Of a DNA stretch of 64,000 nucleotides, positions 16,585 through 25,667 are shown in pieces. The DNA lies in the NCBI RefSeq assembly GCF_051414055.1, contig NZ_JBLKNX010000009.1, positions 131,316-195,315 on the forward strand, given 5' to 3'. A model generated the notes under the pieces. The model was not told the DNA's origin. It made no database searches and saw only the letters and a list, made by a program, of their open reading frames with translations. Position 1 is the stretch's first letter, and every line of letters starts with the position of its first letter. The stretch is from Halosimplex halobium. GTDB taxonomy: Archaea > Halobacteriota > Halobacteria > Halobacteriales > Haloarculaceae. Position numbers and translations under genes: made by a program.

Positions 16585-17856
16585 TTACTCGCGCTCGTTG
16601 ACCTGCATGACCTGGCCGGCCGCGATGGTCTGACCCATGTCGCGGATGGCGAAGCTGCCCAGCTCGGGGATCTCGTTGGCCGACTCGATGCTGAGCGGCT
16701 TCTGCGGGCGGATGGTGACGACGGCGGCGTCGCCGTTCTGGATGAAGTCCGGGTTCTCCTCCTCGGCCTCGCCCGTCGCGGGGTCGATCTTCTGGTCGAT
16801 GGACTCGATGGTACACGCGACCTGGGCCGTGTGGGCGTGGAAGACCGGGGTGTAGCCGGCGGTGATGACCGACGGGTGCTGCATCACGACGATGCGAGCC
16901 TGGAAGGTCTCGGCGACCGACGGCGGGTCGTCGGCGGGGCCACAGACGTCACCGCGGCGGATGTCGTCCTGGCCGATGCCGCGGACGTTGAACCCGACGT
17001 TGTCGCCGGGGCCGGCCTGCGGGACCTCCTCGTGGTGCATCTCGATGGTCTTGACCTCGCCGCCCACGTCGGAGGGCTGGAAGCTCACGTTGTCGCCCGT
17101 GTTGAGCATGCCCGTCTCGACGCGTCCGACCGGGACGGTCCCGATACCGGAGATGGTGTAGACGTCCTGGATGGGGAGTCGGAGCGGCGCGTCCGTCGGC
17201 GGCTCCGGCTCCGGCAGCTCGTTGAGCGCCTCCAGGAGGATCTCGTCGTCGTACCAGTCCATGTTGTCGGAGCGCTCGGCGACGTTGTCGCCCTCGAAGG
17301 CCGAGACCGGGATGAACTTCGCGTCCTCGGTGTCGAAGCGGACCTGGTTGAGCAGGTCCTCGACCTCCTCGACGACCTCGTGGTAGCGGCCCTCCTCGTA
17401 GTCGGCGAGGTCCATCTTGTTGACGGCGACGATCATCTCGCCGATGCCCAGCGTGCGGGCCAGGAAGACGTGCTCCTGGGTCTGGGGCTGGACGCCGTCG
17501 TCCGCGGCGACCACGAGCACGGCGTTGTCCGCCTGGGACGCGCCCGTGATCATGTTCTTGACGAAGTCGCGGTGCCCCGGACAGTCGACGATGGTGAAGA
17601 AGTACTCGTCGGTGTCGAACTCCTGGTGGGCGATGTCGATGGTGACCCCGCGCTCGCGCTCCTCGGCGAGGTTGTCCATGACGTAGGCGAACTCGAAGCC
17701 GCCCTTGCCCTTCTCCTCGGCTTCTTCCTTGTGCTGTTCGATGACGTGCTCGGGGACGCTGCCGGTCTCGTACAGCAGTCGCCCGACCAGTGTGCTCTTC
17801 CCGTGGTCTACGTGGCCGATGATGGCCAGGTTCTGGTGCGGTTTGTCCTCACTCAT
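16585..17856 (-). CDS. tuf: Translation elongation factor EF-1 alpha (aEF1A)
   Basis: A 423-residue GTPase delivering aminoacyl-tRNA to the ribosome. P-loop GHVDHGKST is at residues 14-22; other G motifs are DCPGHRDF and NKMDL. The ERERGVTIDIAHQEF segment is the switch-I/effector region, and domains 2 and 3 follow with GIGTVPVGRVETG and GYTPVFHAHTAQVACTI. It is co-transcribed with rps10. In the ancestral order it follows EF-2, which here lies 5.3 kb upstream behind inserted genes, so tuf has its own promoter. Confidence 0.98.
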   Translation of the reverse strand: MSEDKPHQNLAIIGHVDHGKSTLVGRLLYETGSVPEHVIEQHKEEAEEKGKGGFEFAYVMDNLAEERERGVTIDIAHQEFDTDEYFFTIVDCPGHRDFVKNMITGASQADNAVLVVAADDGVQPQTQEHVFLARTLGIGEMIVAVNKMDLADYEEGRYHEVVEEVEDLLNQVRFDTEDAKFIPVSAFEGDNVAERSDNMDWYDDEILLEALNELPEPEPPTDAPLRLPIQDVYTISGIGTVPVGRVETGMLNTGDNVSFQPSDVGGEVKTIEMHHEEVPQAGPGDNVGFNVRGIGQDDIRRGDVCGPADDPPSVAETFQARIVVMQHPSVITAGYTPVFHAHTAQVACTIESIDQKIDPATGEAEEENPDFIQNGDAAVVTIRPQKPLSIESANEIPELGSFAIRDMGQTIAAGQVMQVNERE

Positions 17857-17904
17857 TGTATCTCACGCGCAGAGGCGCTATGTGGGAAGCCTTTGGCGGT
17901 TAGT

Positions 17905-17912
17905 GTTAAAAC
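17905..17912 (-). promoter_or_regulatory. TATA box of tuf-rps10
   Basis: On the minus strand GTTTTAAC lies about 52 bp before the tuf ATG, predicting a start near 17883 and a short leader of about 26 nt. An independent promoter is expected because the upstream str genes are separated from tuf by inserted genes. Confidence 0.5.
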
Positions 17913-18061
17913 CATTTCGATAGCGACTCCACGCGATCCCGGCGCTGTCTTGCGATTTGCCAACCGCTCCCACGGACCGCGAGCGGTCGACGGACGACCG
18001 GTGACCGGAAGCCGTGCGGTCGGGACTGTCCCGGCCGGGCCGAAAAGAGAGCGGGTGCGGT

Positions 18062-19018
18062 TCAGTCGCCGTCCAGCCGACCCACGTCGGCCAGCACCGC
18101 GCTCGCCGTCTCGGGGCCGCCCGCACCGCGCCCGGAGATGTTGAGCCGGCCGGCGTGTTCGGTCTCCAGCTGGACGATGTTCTCGGTGCCTGTCACGGCG
18201 AGCGTGCCGTTCTCGGGGACGAGCCGCGGGCCGACGCGTACCTCGCCGTCGGACGTGACCTCGCCGATGAGCCGGACGGTCCGGCCGTCCTCGGTCGCCA
18301 GGTCCAGGGCGCTCCCGGGGATTTCCTTGATCCCCTCCACCTCGGCGTCCGCCAGCGTGTACTCGCGGTCGTCGCCCGCGAGGACGTTCGCGACGATGAC
18401 GCACTTCAGCGCCGCGTCGGTCCCCTCCACGTCGAAGGCCGGGTCCGCCTCGGCGACGCCCAGGTCCTGGGCCTCCGCGAGGACGTGCTCGTAGTCGAGC
18501 CCCTCGGCGGCCATCCGCGTGAGGATGAAGTTCGCCGTCCCGTTGAGGACGCCGCGGGCGGCCGTGATGTGGTCGGGGTCGAAGTCGGCGATCGTCGAGA
18601 GGACGGGCATCGCGCCGCCGACGGTCGCCTCGAAGAGCACCTGGCCCTCGCTCGCCCGTTCGAGGTCGCGCACCTCCCCGTAGCGTTCGGCGACCGGCCC
18701 CTTGTTGGCGAGGACGACGTGGCGGTCTCGCTCCAGGGCGGTCCGGACGTGGCCGAAGCCCGGCTGGGCGTCGCCCAGCGTCGTCGGCGTCGCCTCGACG
18801 AGCGCGTCGTACGCGCCGTCCAGCGCGTCCTCGGGGTCGTCGCTCCCGACCGCGCCGTCGGTCCGCTTGGACTCCAGGGCGGTCGCCACGTCGATCCCCT
18901 CGGGGTCGACGGCGGCCGACGAGGAGTCGGCCAGCGCGGTGACGGTGTGGCCGTAGTCGGCGGCCAGCTCCGCGACGGAGGCGCCGACGGCGCCGGCGCC
19001 CAGCACGGCGAGTCTCAC
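18062..19018 (-). CDS. hom: Homoserine dehydrogenase
   Basis: A 318-residue NAD(P)-dependent enzyme reducing aspartate semialdehyde to homoserine, the branch to threonine and methionine. The Rossmann start is MRLAVLGAGAVGASVAELA. VLANKGPVAERYGEV, FEATVGGAMPVLSTI, GVLNGTANFILTRM and EADPAFDVEGTDAALKCVI contain the family's substrate-binding and catalytic-lysine regions. It lacks the C-terminal ACT domain of longer homologues; the separate ACT protein encoded just upstream and overlapping by 4 bp probably supplies regulation. Confidence 0.95.
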   Translation of the reverse strand: MRLAVLGAGAVGASVAELAADYGHTVTALADSSSAAVDPEGIDVATALESKRTDGAVGSDDPEDALDGAYDALVEATPTTLGDAQPGFGHVRTALERDRHVVLANKGPVAERYGEVRDLERASEGQVLFEATVGGAMPVLSTIADFDPDHITAARGVLNGTANFILTRMAAEGLDYEHVLAEAQDLGVAEADPAFDVEGTDAALKCVIVANVLAGDDREYTLADAEVEGIKEIPGSALDLATEDGRTVRLIGEVTSDGEVRVGPRLVPENGTLAVTGTENIVQLETEHAGRLNISGRGAGGPETASAVLADVGRLDGD

Positions 19019-19548
19019 GCCGCATCACCCGCCGTGAGCGGCTCGACCAGCCGCAGGTCCTTCTCCGCGGCGATCTCGCGCAGCGCCGCCAGGGTCGACT
19101 CGGTCTCCCCCTCCTCGGTGGCCAGCCGCAGGCGCGCGCTGGAGACATCCTCGGTCCCCTCGGGCGCCGACAGCGAGAGGTCGGTCACCGTCGCCTCCGT
19201 CGTCTCGCGGATGCGCGAGAGGGTGTGGGAGAGGTCGCTGTCGACGATGTGCCCCGAGAGGACGATCGTCACCGACTCGCTGTAGTGTTGCGTGCCGGCC
19301 TGGATGACGTTGATGCCGGCGTCGCGGAGCGCGTCGACGATCTCGTCGAACCGTTCGGGCGTCGCCTCCAGGTCGACCTCGACGGGGATGTGACCTCTCG
19401 GCGTGAGGTTGCCCCGCTCGTGGAAGATCGAGAGGAGGTTCCCGCCGTTGTCGGCGATCGGGTGCAGCGCCCGCAGGAGCTCGCCCGGCTCGTCGACGAG
19501 TTCGAGCCGAACTGTGTAGGCCCGTACCTCGTCGGTCGAGTCGCTCAT
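19015..19548 (-). CDS. ACT-domain amino-acid-binding protein, partner of homoserine dehydrogenase
   Basis: A 177-residue protein with an N-terminal ACT domain (YTVRLELVDEPGELLRALHPIADNGGNLLSIFHERG) and a second ACT-like half (SHTLSRIRETTEATVTDLSLSAPEG). The stop and the hom start overlap as ATGA. ACT domains bind amino acids, so feedback control of homoserine dehydrogenase by threonine or methionine is the likely role, by inference from the fused architecture seen elsewhere. Confidence 0.85.
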   Translation of the reverse strand: MSDSTDEVRAYTVRLELVDEPGELLRALHPIADNGGNLLSIFHERGNLTPRGHIPVEVDLEATPERFDEIVDALRDAGINVIQAGTQHYSESVTIVLSGHIVDSDLSHTLSRIRETTEATVTDLSLSAPEGTEDVSSARLRLATEEGETESTLAALREIAAEKDLRLVEPLTAGDAA

Positions 19549-19553
19549 CGCCC

Positions 19554-19617
19554 GATCACCTCCCTGGTGCGCTCGCGTGCGCTCATTAGGGGAACGTCAC
19601 AGGGGGCGGCTATATCA
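19554..19617 (-). promoter_or_regulatory. Promoter and perfect Shine-Dalgarno of the ACT-hom operon
   Basis: On the minus strand GATATAG (19611-19617) is a TATA box with a predicted start near 19588. GGAGGTGATC (19554-19563) is a ten-base exact match to the 16S anti-Shine-Dalgarno, five bases before the ATG at 19548. This is one of the few clearly leadered genes in the window and fixes the start codon. Confidence 0.65.
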
Positions 19618-19777
19618 ATCCGGTCATTCCGGTCGTCCGTCGCGGACGTTCCCGGCCGTATTGCGAGCCCGGCCGCGTCGCGCTCCCGGTCCGGTCGCGG
19701 GCCGTCGCGGACGAGTGGCCCGCCGCTCGCGGGCGACCGATACTTATTACTGACATGTCCGTGTAGACGACGATGGA

Positions 19778-21007
19778 ATGCCCTCCATACCGACAGGCAC
19801 ACTGAGTAGTACAGCGGCCAAGGCGGTCGTCGTCGTCGCGTTCCTCGCGGTCGGCGGCGTCGCCGCGGCACAGATGGGCGCGATCGACGGGATCACGGAC
19901 TCGCGGGACTCCGCCCTGCTGGAGCCGGTCCCCGACGGCGTCGACAGCGTCGCCGTCTTCGACGCGAGCGTCATCGAGTCCGACACCGCCGAACGGCTCT
20001 ACGCGACCGGCTACAACGCCACCGTCGGCTCGGTCAACCAGTCGGCGCCCGCCGGCGACGACGGGGCGATGGACGACGGGATGACCACCGCGCCCTCGCC
20101 GGTCGAGATGGTCCCGGCGAACCTGACGGGCGCGTTCGACCAGGTCGAGAACGAGACCGGCCTCGACCCGCGTGCGGCCGAGCAGGTCATCGTCTACAGC
20201 CAGCGCCAGGCGAACTTCACGTCGCCGCCCTACCAGGGCGCAATCGTCGAGGCCGACTGGGCGAAGTCCGACGTGGTCGCCGCGGTCGAGGAGGAGGCCA
20301 ACCGGTCGTACCGCAACACGACCGTCGACGGCGTGACCGTCTACAAGCCCGAACCGCGCGAGGAGGAGAACGTCACGACGTTCGGGCCGCCCGAGCCCGA
20401 CCAGTGGGTCGCCGTCCTCGGTGACGGCGAGTACGTCTTCGGGACCGAGCAGGCCGTCGCCGATGCGGTCGACGTGGAGGTCGGCGACGCCGACCCCGTC
20501 GACGGCGACCTCCGCCGCGCGTTCGACAGCACCCGCGACGGCTACCTCCGCTACGCCCAGACCTCCCAGAACGTCAACGTCACGCGGATCAACGAGACGA
20601 TGGGCCAGTCGACCGGCCTGAACGTCACCGCGTACGCCGAGGCGTACAACGACCTCCACATCACCTCGGGGACCTACTACATCGCCGACGACGGCGAGAC
20701 GCTGGGTACCGAGTCGCGCATCCTGACCAACTCGACGGACACCGCCCGGGACGTGAAGGACCTCGCGCAGGGGTTCATCTCCATCCAGGCCGGTGCCATC
20801 CAGAACGAGACGCTCGAGTCCGAGCTCCGCGCGACCGAGGTGACCCGTGACGGCACGACAGTCACCGTCTCGCGCCAGACGGACATCGAGACGGCCGAGA
20901 CGCTCATCCGCTGGTACGCGGACATCCTGACCGGCGGCCAGGGCGGCGCGGCGACCGGCGTCGCGTCGGGGACGACCACCGCCGCGGCCGCGGCACAGAG
21001 CGCTTAA
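19778..21007 (+). CDS. Secreted haloarchaeal protein of unknown function, rich in N-glycosylation sequons
   Basis: A 409-residue protein with a Sec-type signal segment (AAKAVVVVAFLAVGGVAAAQ, about residues 14-33). No lipobox or twin arginine is seen. The mature part is acidic and carries many NxS/T sequons (NAT, NQS, NLT, NET, NFT, NRS, NTT, NVT, NST and others). The C-terminus is Ala/Thr/Gly-rich (GVASGTTTAAAAAQSA) without a clear anchor. It resembles unannotated haloarchaeal surface proteins; function unknown. A TATA-like TACTTATTA at 19741 gives a nearly leaderless start. It is followed by an ABC-2 permease and ATPase on the same strand, which may be functionally linked. Confidence 0.75.
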   Translation: MPSIPTGTLSSTAAKAVVVVAFLAVGGVAAAQMGAIDGITDSRDSALLEPVPDGVDSVAVFDASVIESDTAERLYATGYNATVGSVNQSAPAGDDGAMDDGMTTAPSPVEMVPANLTGAFDQVENETGLDPRAAEQVIVYSQRQANFTSPPYQGAIVEADWAKSDVVAAVEEEANRSYRNTTVDGVTVYKPEPREEENVTTFGPPEPDQWVAVLGDGEYVFGTEQAVADAVDVEVGDADPVDGDLRRAFDSTRDGYLRYAQTSQNVNVTRINETMGQSTGLNVTAYAEAYNDLHITSGTYYIADDGETLGTESRILTNSTDTARDVKDLAQGFISIQAGAIQNETLESELRATEVTRDGTTVTVSRQTDIETAETLIRWYADILTGGQGGAATGVASGTTTAAAAAQSA

Positions 21008-21034
21008 GACGGCCCCCCGTCTCGCTCTTCCCGA

Positions 21035-22105
21035 ATGGTCGCACCGCTCCTCGAGAAGGAACTGTTCTGGCTCCGCCGCAACTGGCGAGCCGTCGCCGTC
21101 GTCTTCCTGCTGGCGCCGGCCCTGTTCGGCGTCGCCACCGCGTCGTTCGACCGCACCGTCCCGCAGGACGTGCCGGTCGCGGTCGCACCCGCCGACGACG
21201 CCGTGACGGAGGACGAACTGCAGGCCGTCGCCGGGCTCGCGCGGACGGTCTCGGCGCCCAGGCAGTTCGACTCGCCGGAGGCGGCGACGACCGCGCTCCA
21301 CCGCGAGCGGGTCTACGGCGTCCTCACCGTCGGCCACGGCCTCTACGAGTCGAGCGCGAACGTCACGCTCTCGCTGGCCGTCGACGGCGGGATGGTGACC
21401 TACGTCGAGCCCTCCCGGGCGGTGACGGGGACGCTCCGCGAGCGGGCGGGCGTGTTCCCGTCGACCGTCACCGTCGAGCGGCGGGTCGTCGGCGCCGAGC
21501 GGACACTCCCCGAGTTCCTCTTCGCGACCGGACTGGTCTACCTGCTCGCCATCTACGCCTTCACCTACGTCCCCTACCACCTCGCCCGCGAGCGGCGCGT
21601 GTTCGACCGCGTGCGCGTGGAGTCGTCGCTGTGGGCGCTGCTCGCCGCGAAGGCCGCGCTGTTCGCCGCGCTCGGCGCCGCCGCGCTCGCGAGCATGGGG
21701 CTGGCCGGCGTCGCCCTCGGGTATCGAGTCGCTCTCCTCGACCCGGCGGCGCTCGGCGTCCTCGGGCTGGTCGGCGCCACGCTCGTCGCGGTGAGTCTCG
21801 GCGTCTCCTTCGCCACCCGCTTCTCCGTCGCCGGCCGGTTCGTCAACGTCGCGCTGCTGGGGGCGGTCGTCGCCTTCTCGAACCCCGTCTACCCGACAGG
21901 GTTCTTCTCGGCGGTCCGCCGGACTATCGCGGGCTGGAGCCCCGTCTACCACACGACGGTCGTCGTCCGGGCGCTCGTCCTGAAAGGGCTGTCGCCCGGG
22001 TTGTTCACCGACCGCCTGCTCCTGCTCGGCGGCGTCGCCGCGGCGGCGGCCTGCTGGCTCGCGGCCAGCGTCGTCGCCTACGAACGGGGGGGTCGCGATG
22101 GGTGA
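21035..22105 (+). CDS. ABC-2 type transporter permease
   Basis: A 356-residue membrane protein. The N-terminal helix LLEKELFWLRRNWRAVAVVFLLAPALFGVATA is followed by a large extracytoplasmic loop (about residues 40-160) and then six hydrophobic segments, the ABC-2/CcmB-type export architecture. Its end overlaps the start of the ATPase gene by 8 bp. The substrate is unknown; the preceding secreted protein gene is a possible partner. Confidence 0.8.
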   Translation: MVAPLLEKELFWLRRNWRAVAVVFLLAPALFGVATASFDRTVPQDVPVAVAPADDAVTEDELQAVAGLARTVSAPRQFDSPEAATTALHRERVYGVLTVGHGLYESSANVTLSLAVDGGMVTYVEPSRAVTGTLRERAGVFPSTVTVERRVVGAERTLPEFLFATGLVYLLAIYAFTYVPYHLARERRVFDRVRVESSLWALLAAKAALFAALGAAALASMGLAGVALGYRVALLDPAALGVLGLVGATLVAVSLGVSFATRFSVAGRFVNVALLGAVVAFSNPVYPTGFFSAVRRTIAGWSPVYHTTVVVRALVLKGLSPGLFTDRLLLLGGVAAAAACWLAASVVAYERGGRDG

Positions 22106-22790
22106 CGGCGTCGAGGGAGTCGACCGCGACCCCGACCGCGAGATCCGTCTCGACGGTGTCGTCAGGCGCTACGACGGCGTCACGGCGCTCGCGGGCGTCG
22201 ACCTGCGGATCGCGGCCGGCGACCTGCACGCGCTGGCCGGTCCGAACGGCTCGGGCAAGTCCACACTGCTATCGCTCGTGCTCGGCCTCGACCGACCGAC
22301 CTCGGGGACGATCACCCGCCCGGAGGGCCGGATCGGCTGTGGCTTCCAGACCCCCAGCGTCTACCCCGACCTGACCGTCGACGAGAACCTGCGCGTGTTC
22401 GCTAGCATGGACGAGGCCGGCGACGAGTGGCTCGCCACCGTTCGTTCGGAGCTGGGGCTGGACGAAGTGCGCGACCGCGTCGCCGGCGACCTCTCCGGCG
22501 GCTACCAGCGCCTGCTCGACGTGGCCCTGGCGTTCGTCCGCCGCCCCGCGTTCGTCCTGCTCGACGAGCCGCTGGACGAGCTCGACGACGCCGCTCGCGA
22601 ACGCGTGGTCGAGTTCGTCGCCGACTACTGCGGGGACGACCGGACCGTGGTCGTCTCGACGCACCACCTCGGCGCCTTCGGCCCCTCGCTCGACCGGCTG
22701 ACCGTCCTCGCCGACGGGGACGTGCGCTTCGACGAGCGCGTCGACGGGACCGACGACTACCGGGCGGTCTATCGCGACCTGGTCGAGTGA
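22098..22790 (+). CDS. ABC transporter ATP-binding protein
   Basis: A 230-residue single-domain ABC ATPase. Walker A is GPNGSGKST (about residues 49-57), the signature is LSGGYQRLL, Walker B is FVLLDEPLDELDD and the H-loop is VSTHH. It pairs with the overlapping permease to form an exporter. The D-loop reads LDELDD instead of the usual GLD, a small deviation. Confidence 0.88.
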   Translation: MGDGVEGVDRDPDREIRLDGVVRRYDGVTALAGVDLRIAAGDLHALAGPNGSGKSTLLSLVLGLDRPTSGTITRPEGRIGCGFQTPSVYPDLTVDENLRVFASMDEAGDEWLATVRSELGLDEVRDRVAGDLSGGYQRLLDVALAFVRRPAFVLLDEPLDELDDAARERVVEFVADYCGDDRTVVVSTHHLGAFGPSLDRLTVLADGDVRFDERVDGTDDYRAVYRDLVE

Positions 22791-22852
22791 CCCCGGGCGG
22801 CTCCTCGGCCGTTCGCGAAATCCTCTTCAAACGCGTGCGCCGCCCCGGAGGC

Positions 22853-23014
22853 ATGGGGGTGCTCTCGAAGCTGAAGAAACTCCTCGGCCTCGCGGAGAAA
22901 CACGACGACAGGATCGCGAGGGCGGTCAGCAAGCGCACCGACAGGGTCGACGAGAGCCAGGTGAGAGACGCGGTGAACACCGCGGCGTCGAAGGCCCGAG
23001 AGAAAGACGAGTAG
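22853..23014 (+). CDS. Small hypothetical helical protein
   Basis: A 53-residue, highly charged, helix-prone protein (starts MGVLSKLKKLLGLAEKHDDR). It is spaced 62 bp from the ABC ATPase and could be its own unit. No family is recognised with confidence; similar short proteins with one amphipathic helix pair exist in haloarchaea. The coding call rests on a haloarchaea-like acidic composition and a clear ATG. Confidence 0.45.
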   Translation: MGVLSKLKKLLGLAEKHDDRIARAVSKRTDRVDESQVRDAVNTAASKAREKDE

Positions 23015-23162
23015 GGCGCCGACGGAGAGCCGTCCCTGTGGCAAGTCGTTGAGTGCACAGAAGAGACGGAGAAAGCAGAGAGGCGGAAGAACGTCCGCGC
23101 GCCGCAGGCGCGCGGAGCGCGCCGAGGAAACCCGGGCGGGAAAAAGATGGAAACTAGATGGT

Positions 23163-25352
23163 CTAGAAGTAGTCGACGGCCTCGGGCAGTTCCTGCTTCA
23201 TGCCCTTGCGCTCGCGGATCTCCATGATGGTCTCGCGCTGGAGGTTGTCGGCCATGACCTGGAAGCCGGCGTTCTCGGTGTTCCAGGAGGCGCGGCCCTC
23301 GGTGGCGCTCCGGATGTCGCTGGAGAAGCCGATCATCTCGTCGACGGGCGCGACGCCCTCGACGACCATCAGGTCGCCTTCCTGGTACATGTCGTCGACG
23401 CGGCCGCGGCGGCCCTGGATCTCGCCGGAGGCGGCGCCCATGTGGTCGTTGGGCACGTCGATGCGGACCTCCTGGATCGGCTCCAGCAGGCGCACCTCGG
23501 CGTCGATGAGGGCGTTGTGGATGGCCTGGCGGGTCGCCGGGATGACCTGGGCCGGGCCGCGGTGGATGGCGTCCTCGTGGAGCCGCGCGTCGTGGAGGCG
23601 GATGAGCGAGCCCTGGACCGGCTCGGCGGCCAGCGGGCCGTCGTTCAGGGCCTCCTCCATCCCTTCGAGGACCAGCTCCATCGTCTCGTTGAGGTGCTGG
23701 ATACCCTTCGTGTCGTCGATGATGACGTTGGTGTTGTGGATGTGCTCGACGTTCTGGGAGGTGTCCTTGTCCATGCCGGCCTCCTGAAGCGCCTCGCGGC
23801 GTTCCAGCTCGGGCATGTCCATGGAGGCCTCGCCGTGCTGGATGGCCTCGACGATGTCCTCGTCGAGCGGCGTCACGGTGATGTAGAAGCGGTTGTGACG
23901 GTTCGGGGAGATCCCTTCGACCTCGCGGCTGCTCTCCTGGGGGGCCTCGCGGAAGACGACGATCGGTTCGCCGGTGTTGATCGGGATGCCCTGGTTGCGC
24001 TCGATGCGCTGGCCGATGACTTCGAGGTGGAGCTCACCCTGGCCGGAGATGAGGTGTTCGCCGGTGTCCTCGTTGATCTCGATCTGGATGGTCGGGTCCT
24101 CCTTGGCGACCTGCTGGAGCGTCTCGATGAGCTTCGGCAGGTCGTCCATGTTCTGGGCCTCGACGGACTTCGTGATGACCGGCTCCGAGATGTGCTCGAT
24201 GGACTCGAAGGGGGTCATCTCGACCGAGGAGACCGTCGAGCCGGCGATGGCGTCCTTGAGGCCGGTGACGGCGGCGATGTTCCCGGCGGGGACGCGGTCG
24301 ACCTCCTCGCGCTCGCCGCCCATGTAGATACCGACGGACTGGACGCGGTTGGTCCCGGCGGTCCCGGAGACGTACAGCTCCTGGCCCTTCTCGAGCGTGC
24401 CCGAGAAGACGCGGCCGGCGGCGATCTCGCCGGCGTGGGGGTCGATCCCGATGTCGGTGACCATCAGGACGACCTCGCCGTCCTCGTCGACCAGCTGCAT
24501 CGTCTCGGCCACGTCGGAGTCGGCGTCGCCGCGCCAGATGCGCGGGATACGGCGGGGCTGGGCGTCGATGGGGTTCGGGAAGTGCTCACAGACCATGTCG
24601 AGCACCACGTCGGCCAGCGGCGTCCGCTCGTGGAGCTCCTGGCGCTTGTCCGCGCGTTCGAGCTCCATGATCTCGCCGAAGTCCATGCCCGTCCGCTGCA
24701 TCGAGGGCATCGAGACGCCCCACTTGTACAGCGCCGAGCCGAAGCCGACGGTCCCCTCCTCGACGGAGACCGTCCAGTCCTCGTCGATGTCCTCCATCTC
24801 CTCGGTCATCCCGCGGATGAGTTCGTTCACGTCGCGGATGACCGAGAGCAGGCGCTCCTGCATCTCCTCGGGCCCCTCCTGGAGCTCGGAGATGAGGCGG
24901 TCGACCTTGTTGATGAACAGGGTCGGCTTGACGCCTTCACGGAGCGCCTGCCGCAGGACGGTCTCGGTCTGGGGCATCGCGCCCTCGACCGCGTCGACGA
25001 CCACCAAGGCGCCGTCGACGGCGCGCATCGCGCGGGTCACGTCACCGCCGAAGTCGACGTGGCCCGGCGTGTCGATGAGGTTGATGAGGTGGTTGGTGCC
25101 CTCGTACTCGTGGGTCATCGAGACGTTGGCGGCGTCGATGGTGATGCCGCGCTCCTGCTCGTCCTCCTCGGTGTCCATCGCGAGCTGCTCGCCCGCGGTG
25201 TCGTCGGAGATCATGCCCGCGCCGGCGAGCAGGTTGTCCGTCAGTGTCGTCTTCCCGTGGTCGACGTGAGCCGCGATGGCGATGTTCCGGATGTTCTCCG
25301 GCTTGTCCATCAGCGTCTCACATTCCTGTACGATTTTCTTACGTCGGCCCAT
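23163..25352 (-). CDS. fusA: Translation elongation factor EF-2 (aEF2)
   Basis: A 729-residue translocase GTPase. G1 AHVDHGKT is at residues 28-35; IDTPGHVDFGGDV and FINKVDRL are the other G motifs. The diphthamide loop RLHEDAIHRGPAQVIPATR is intact near the C-terminus. Start MGRRKKIVQECE at 25352 is chosen over an upstream in-frame ATG because it matches the archaeal family start and lies one TATA distance from CCTTTTGA (about 25380). In archaea EF-2 normally sits between rps7 and tuf; here both sides are interrupted by unrelated genes. Confidence 0.97.
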   Translation of the reverse strand: MGRRKKIVQECETLMDKPENIRNIAIAAHVDHGKTTLTDNLLAGAGMISDDTAGEQLAMDTEEDEQERGITIDAANVSMTHEYEGTNHLINLIDTPGHVDFGGDVTRAMRAVDGALVVVDAVEGAMPQTETVLRQALREGVKPTLFINKVDRLISELQEGPEEMQERLLSVIRDVNELIRGMTEEMEDIDEDWTVSVEEGTVGFGSALYKWGVSMPSMQRTGMDFGEIMELERADKRQELHERTPLADVVLDMVCEHFPNPIDAQPRRIPRIWRGDADSDVAETMQLVDEDGEVVLMVTDIGIDPHAGEIAAGRVFSGTLEKGQELYVSGTAGTNRVQSVGIYMGGEREEVDRVPAGNIAAVTGLKDAIAGSTVSSVEMTPFESIEHISEPVITKSVEAQNMDDLPKLIETLQQVAKEDPTIQIEINEDTGEHLISGQGELHLEVIGQRIERNQGIPINTGEPIVVFREAPQESSREVEGISPNRHNRFYITVTPLDEDIVEAIQHGEASMDMPELERREALQEAGMDKDTSQNVEHIHNTNVIIDDTKGIQHLNETMELVLEGMEEALNDGPLAAEPVQGSLIRLHDARLHEDAIHRGPAQVIPATRQAIHNALIDAEVRLLEPIQEVRIDVPNDHMGAASGEIQGRRGRVDDMYQEGDLMVVEGVAPVDEMIGFSSDIRSATEGRASWNTENAGFQVMADNLQRETIMEIRERKGMKQELPEAVDYF

Positions 25353-25397
25353 TATACGGCACTCTATCAATGGGGGCGTCAAAAGGGTGCTGTTTCA

Positions 25398-25428
25398 GTT
25401 TGCGTGCGACAGGATGGAGCACGCAAAC
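25398..25428. promoter_or_regulatory. Perfect palindrome upstream of the EF-2 promoter
   Basis: GTTTGCGTGC at 25398-25407 and GCACGCAAAC at 25419-25428 form an exact 10-bp inverted repeat with an 11-base spacer, starting about 12-18 bp upstream of the EF-2 TATA element on the minus strand. It could be an operator for EF-2, or part of the adjacent repeated region. Confidence 0.4.
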
Positions 25429-25470
25429 CGAAGCACGTGAGAGGACGACCGGAGGGAGGACTCTCCCGGC

Positions 25471-25590
25471 GTTTCCACGTGAGCGTGGCACCACCACGCG
25501 AACACGGAAGCTCGACAGACGGCGGCCATCGGGGAGCCGTCTGCGGTGTTTCCACGTGAGAGTGTCACAGACATCCGAACGTGGAAGGTC
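25471..25590. repeat. Tandem pair with hairpin upstream of a tiny zinc-finger gene
   Basis: Two diverged copies about 45 bp long begin GTTTCCACGTGAG at 25471 and 25548, 77 bp apart, and both continue into a matching CGAAC..GGAAG..TC segment. In the second copy TTCCACGT (25550-25557) pairs with ACGTGGAA (25579-25586). No gene fits. A structured regulatory RNA or a double operator is possible. Confidence 0.4.
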
Positions 25591-25667
25591 AGCAGTCTCG
25601 ATAGCGGCGGTAGTGGTGAATTCGTCGTCTGTCGTAGTAAGGTATAAAGATCGTCGAACCAAACGGG

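Noticed and set aside
23049..25559. A long plus-strand frame opposite EF-2
   Set aside because: Antisense shadow of EF-2 with low-complexity Val/Asp/Leu composition and no recognisable start or domain.
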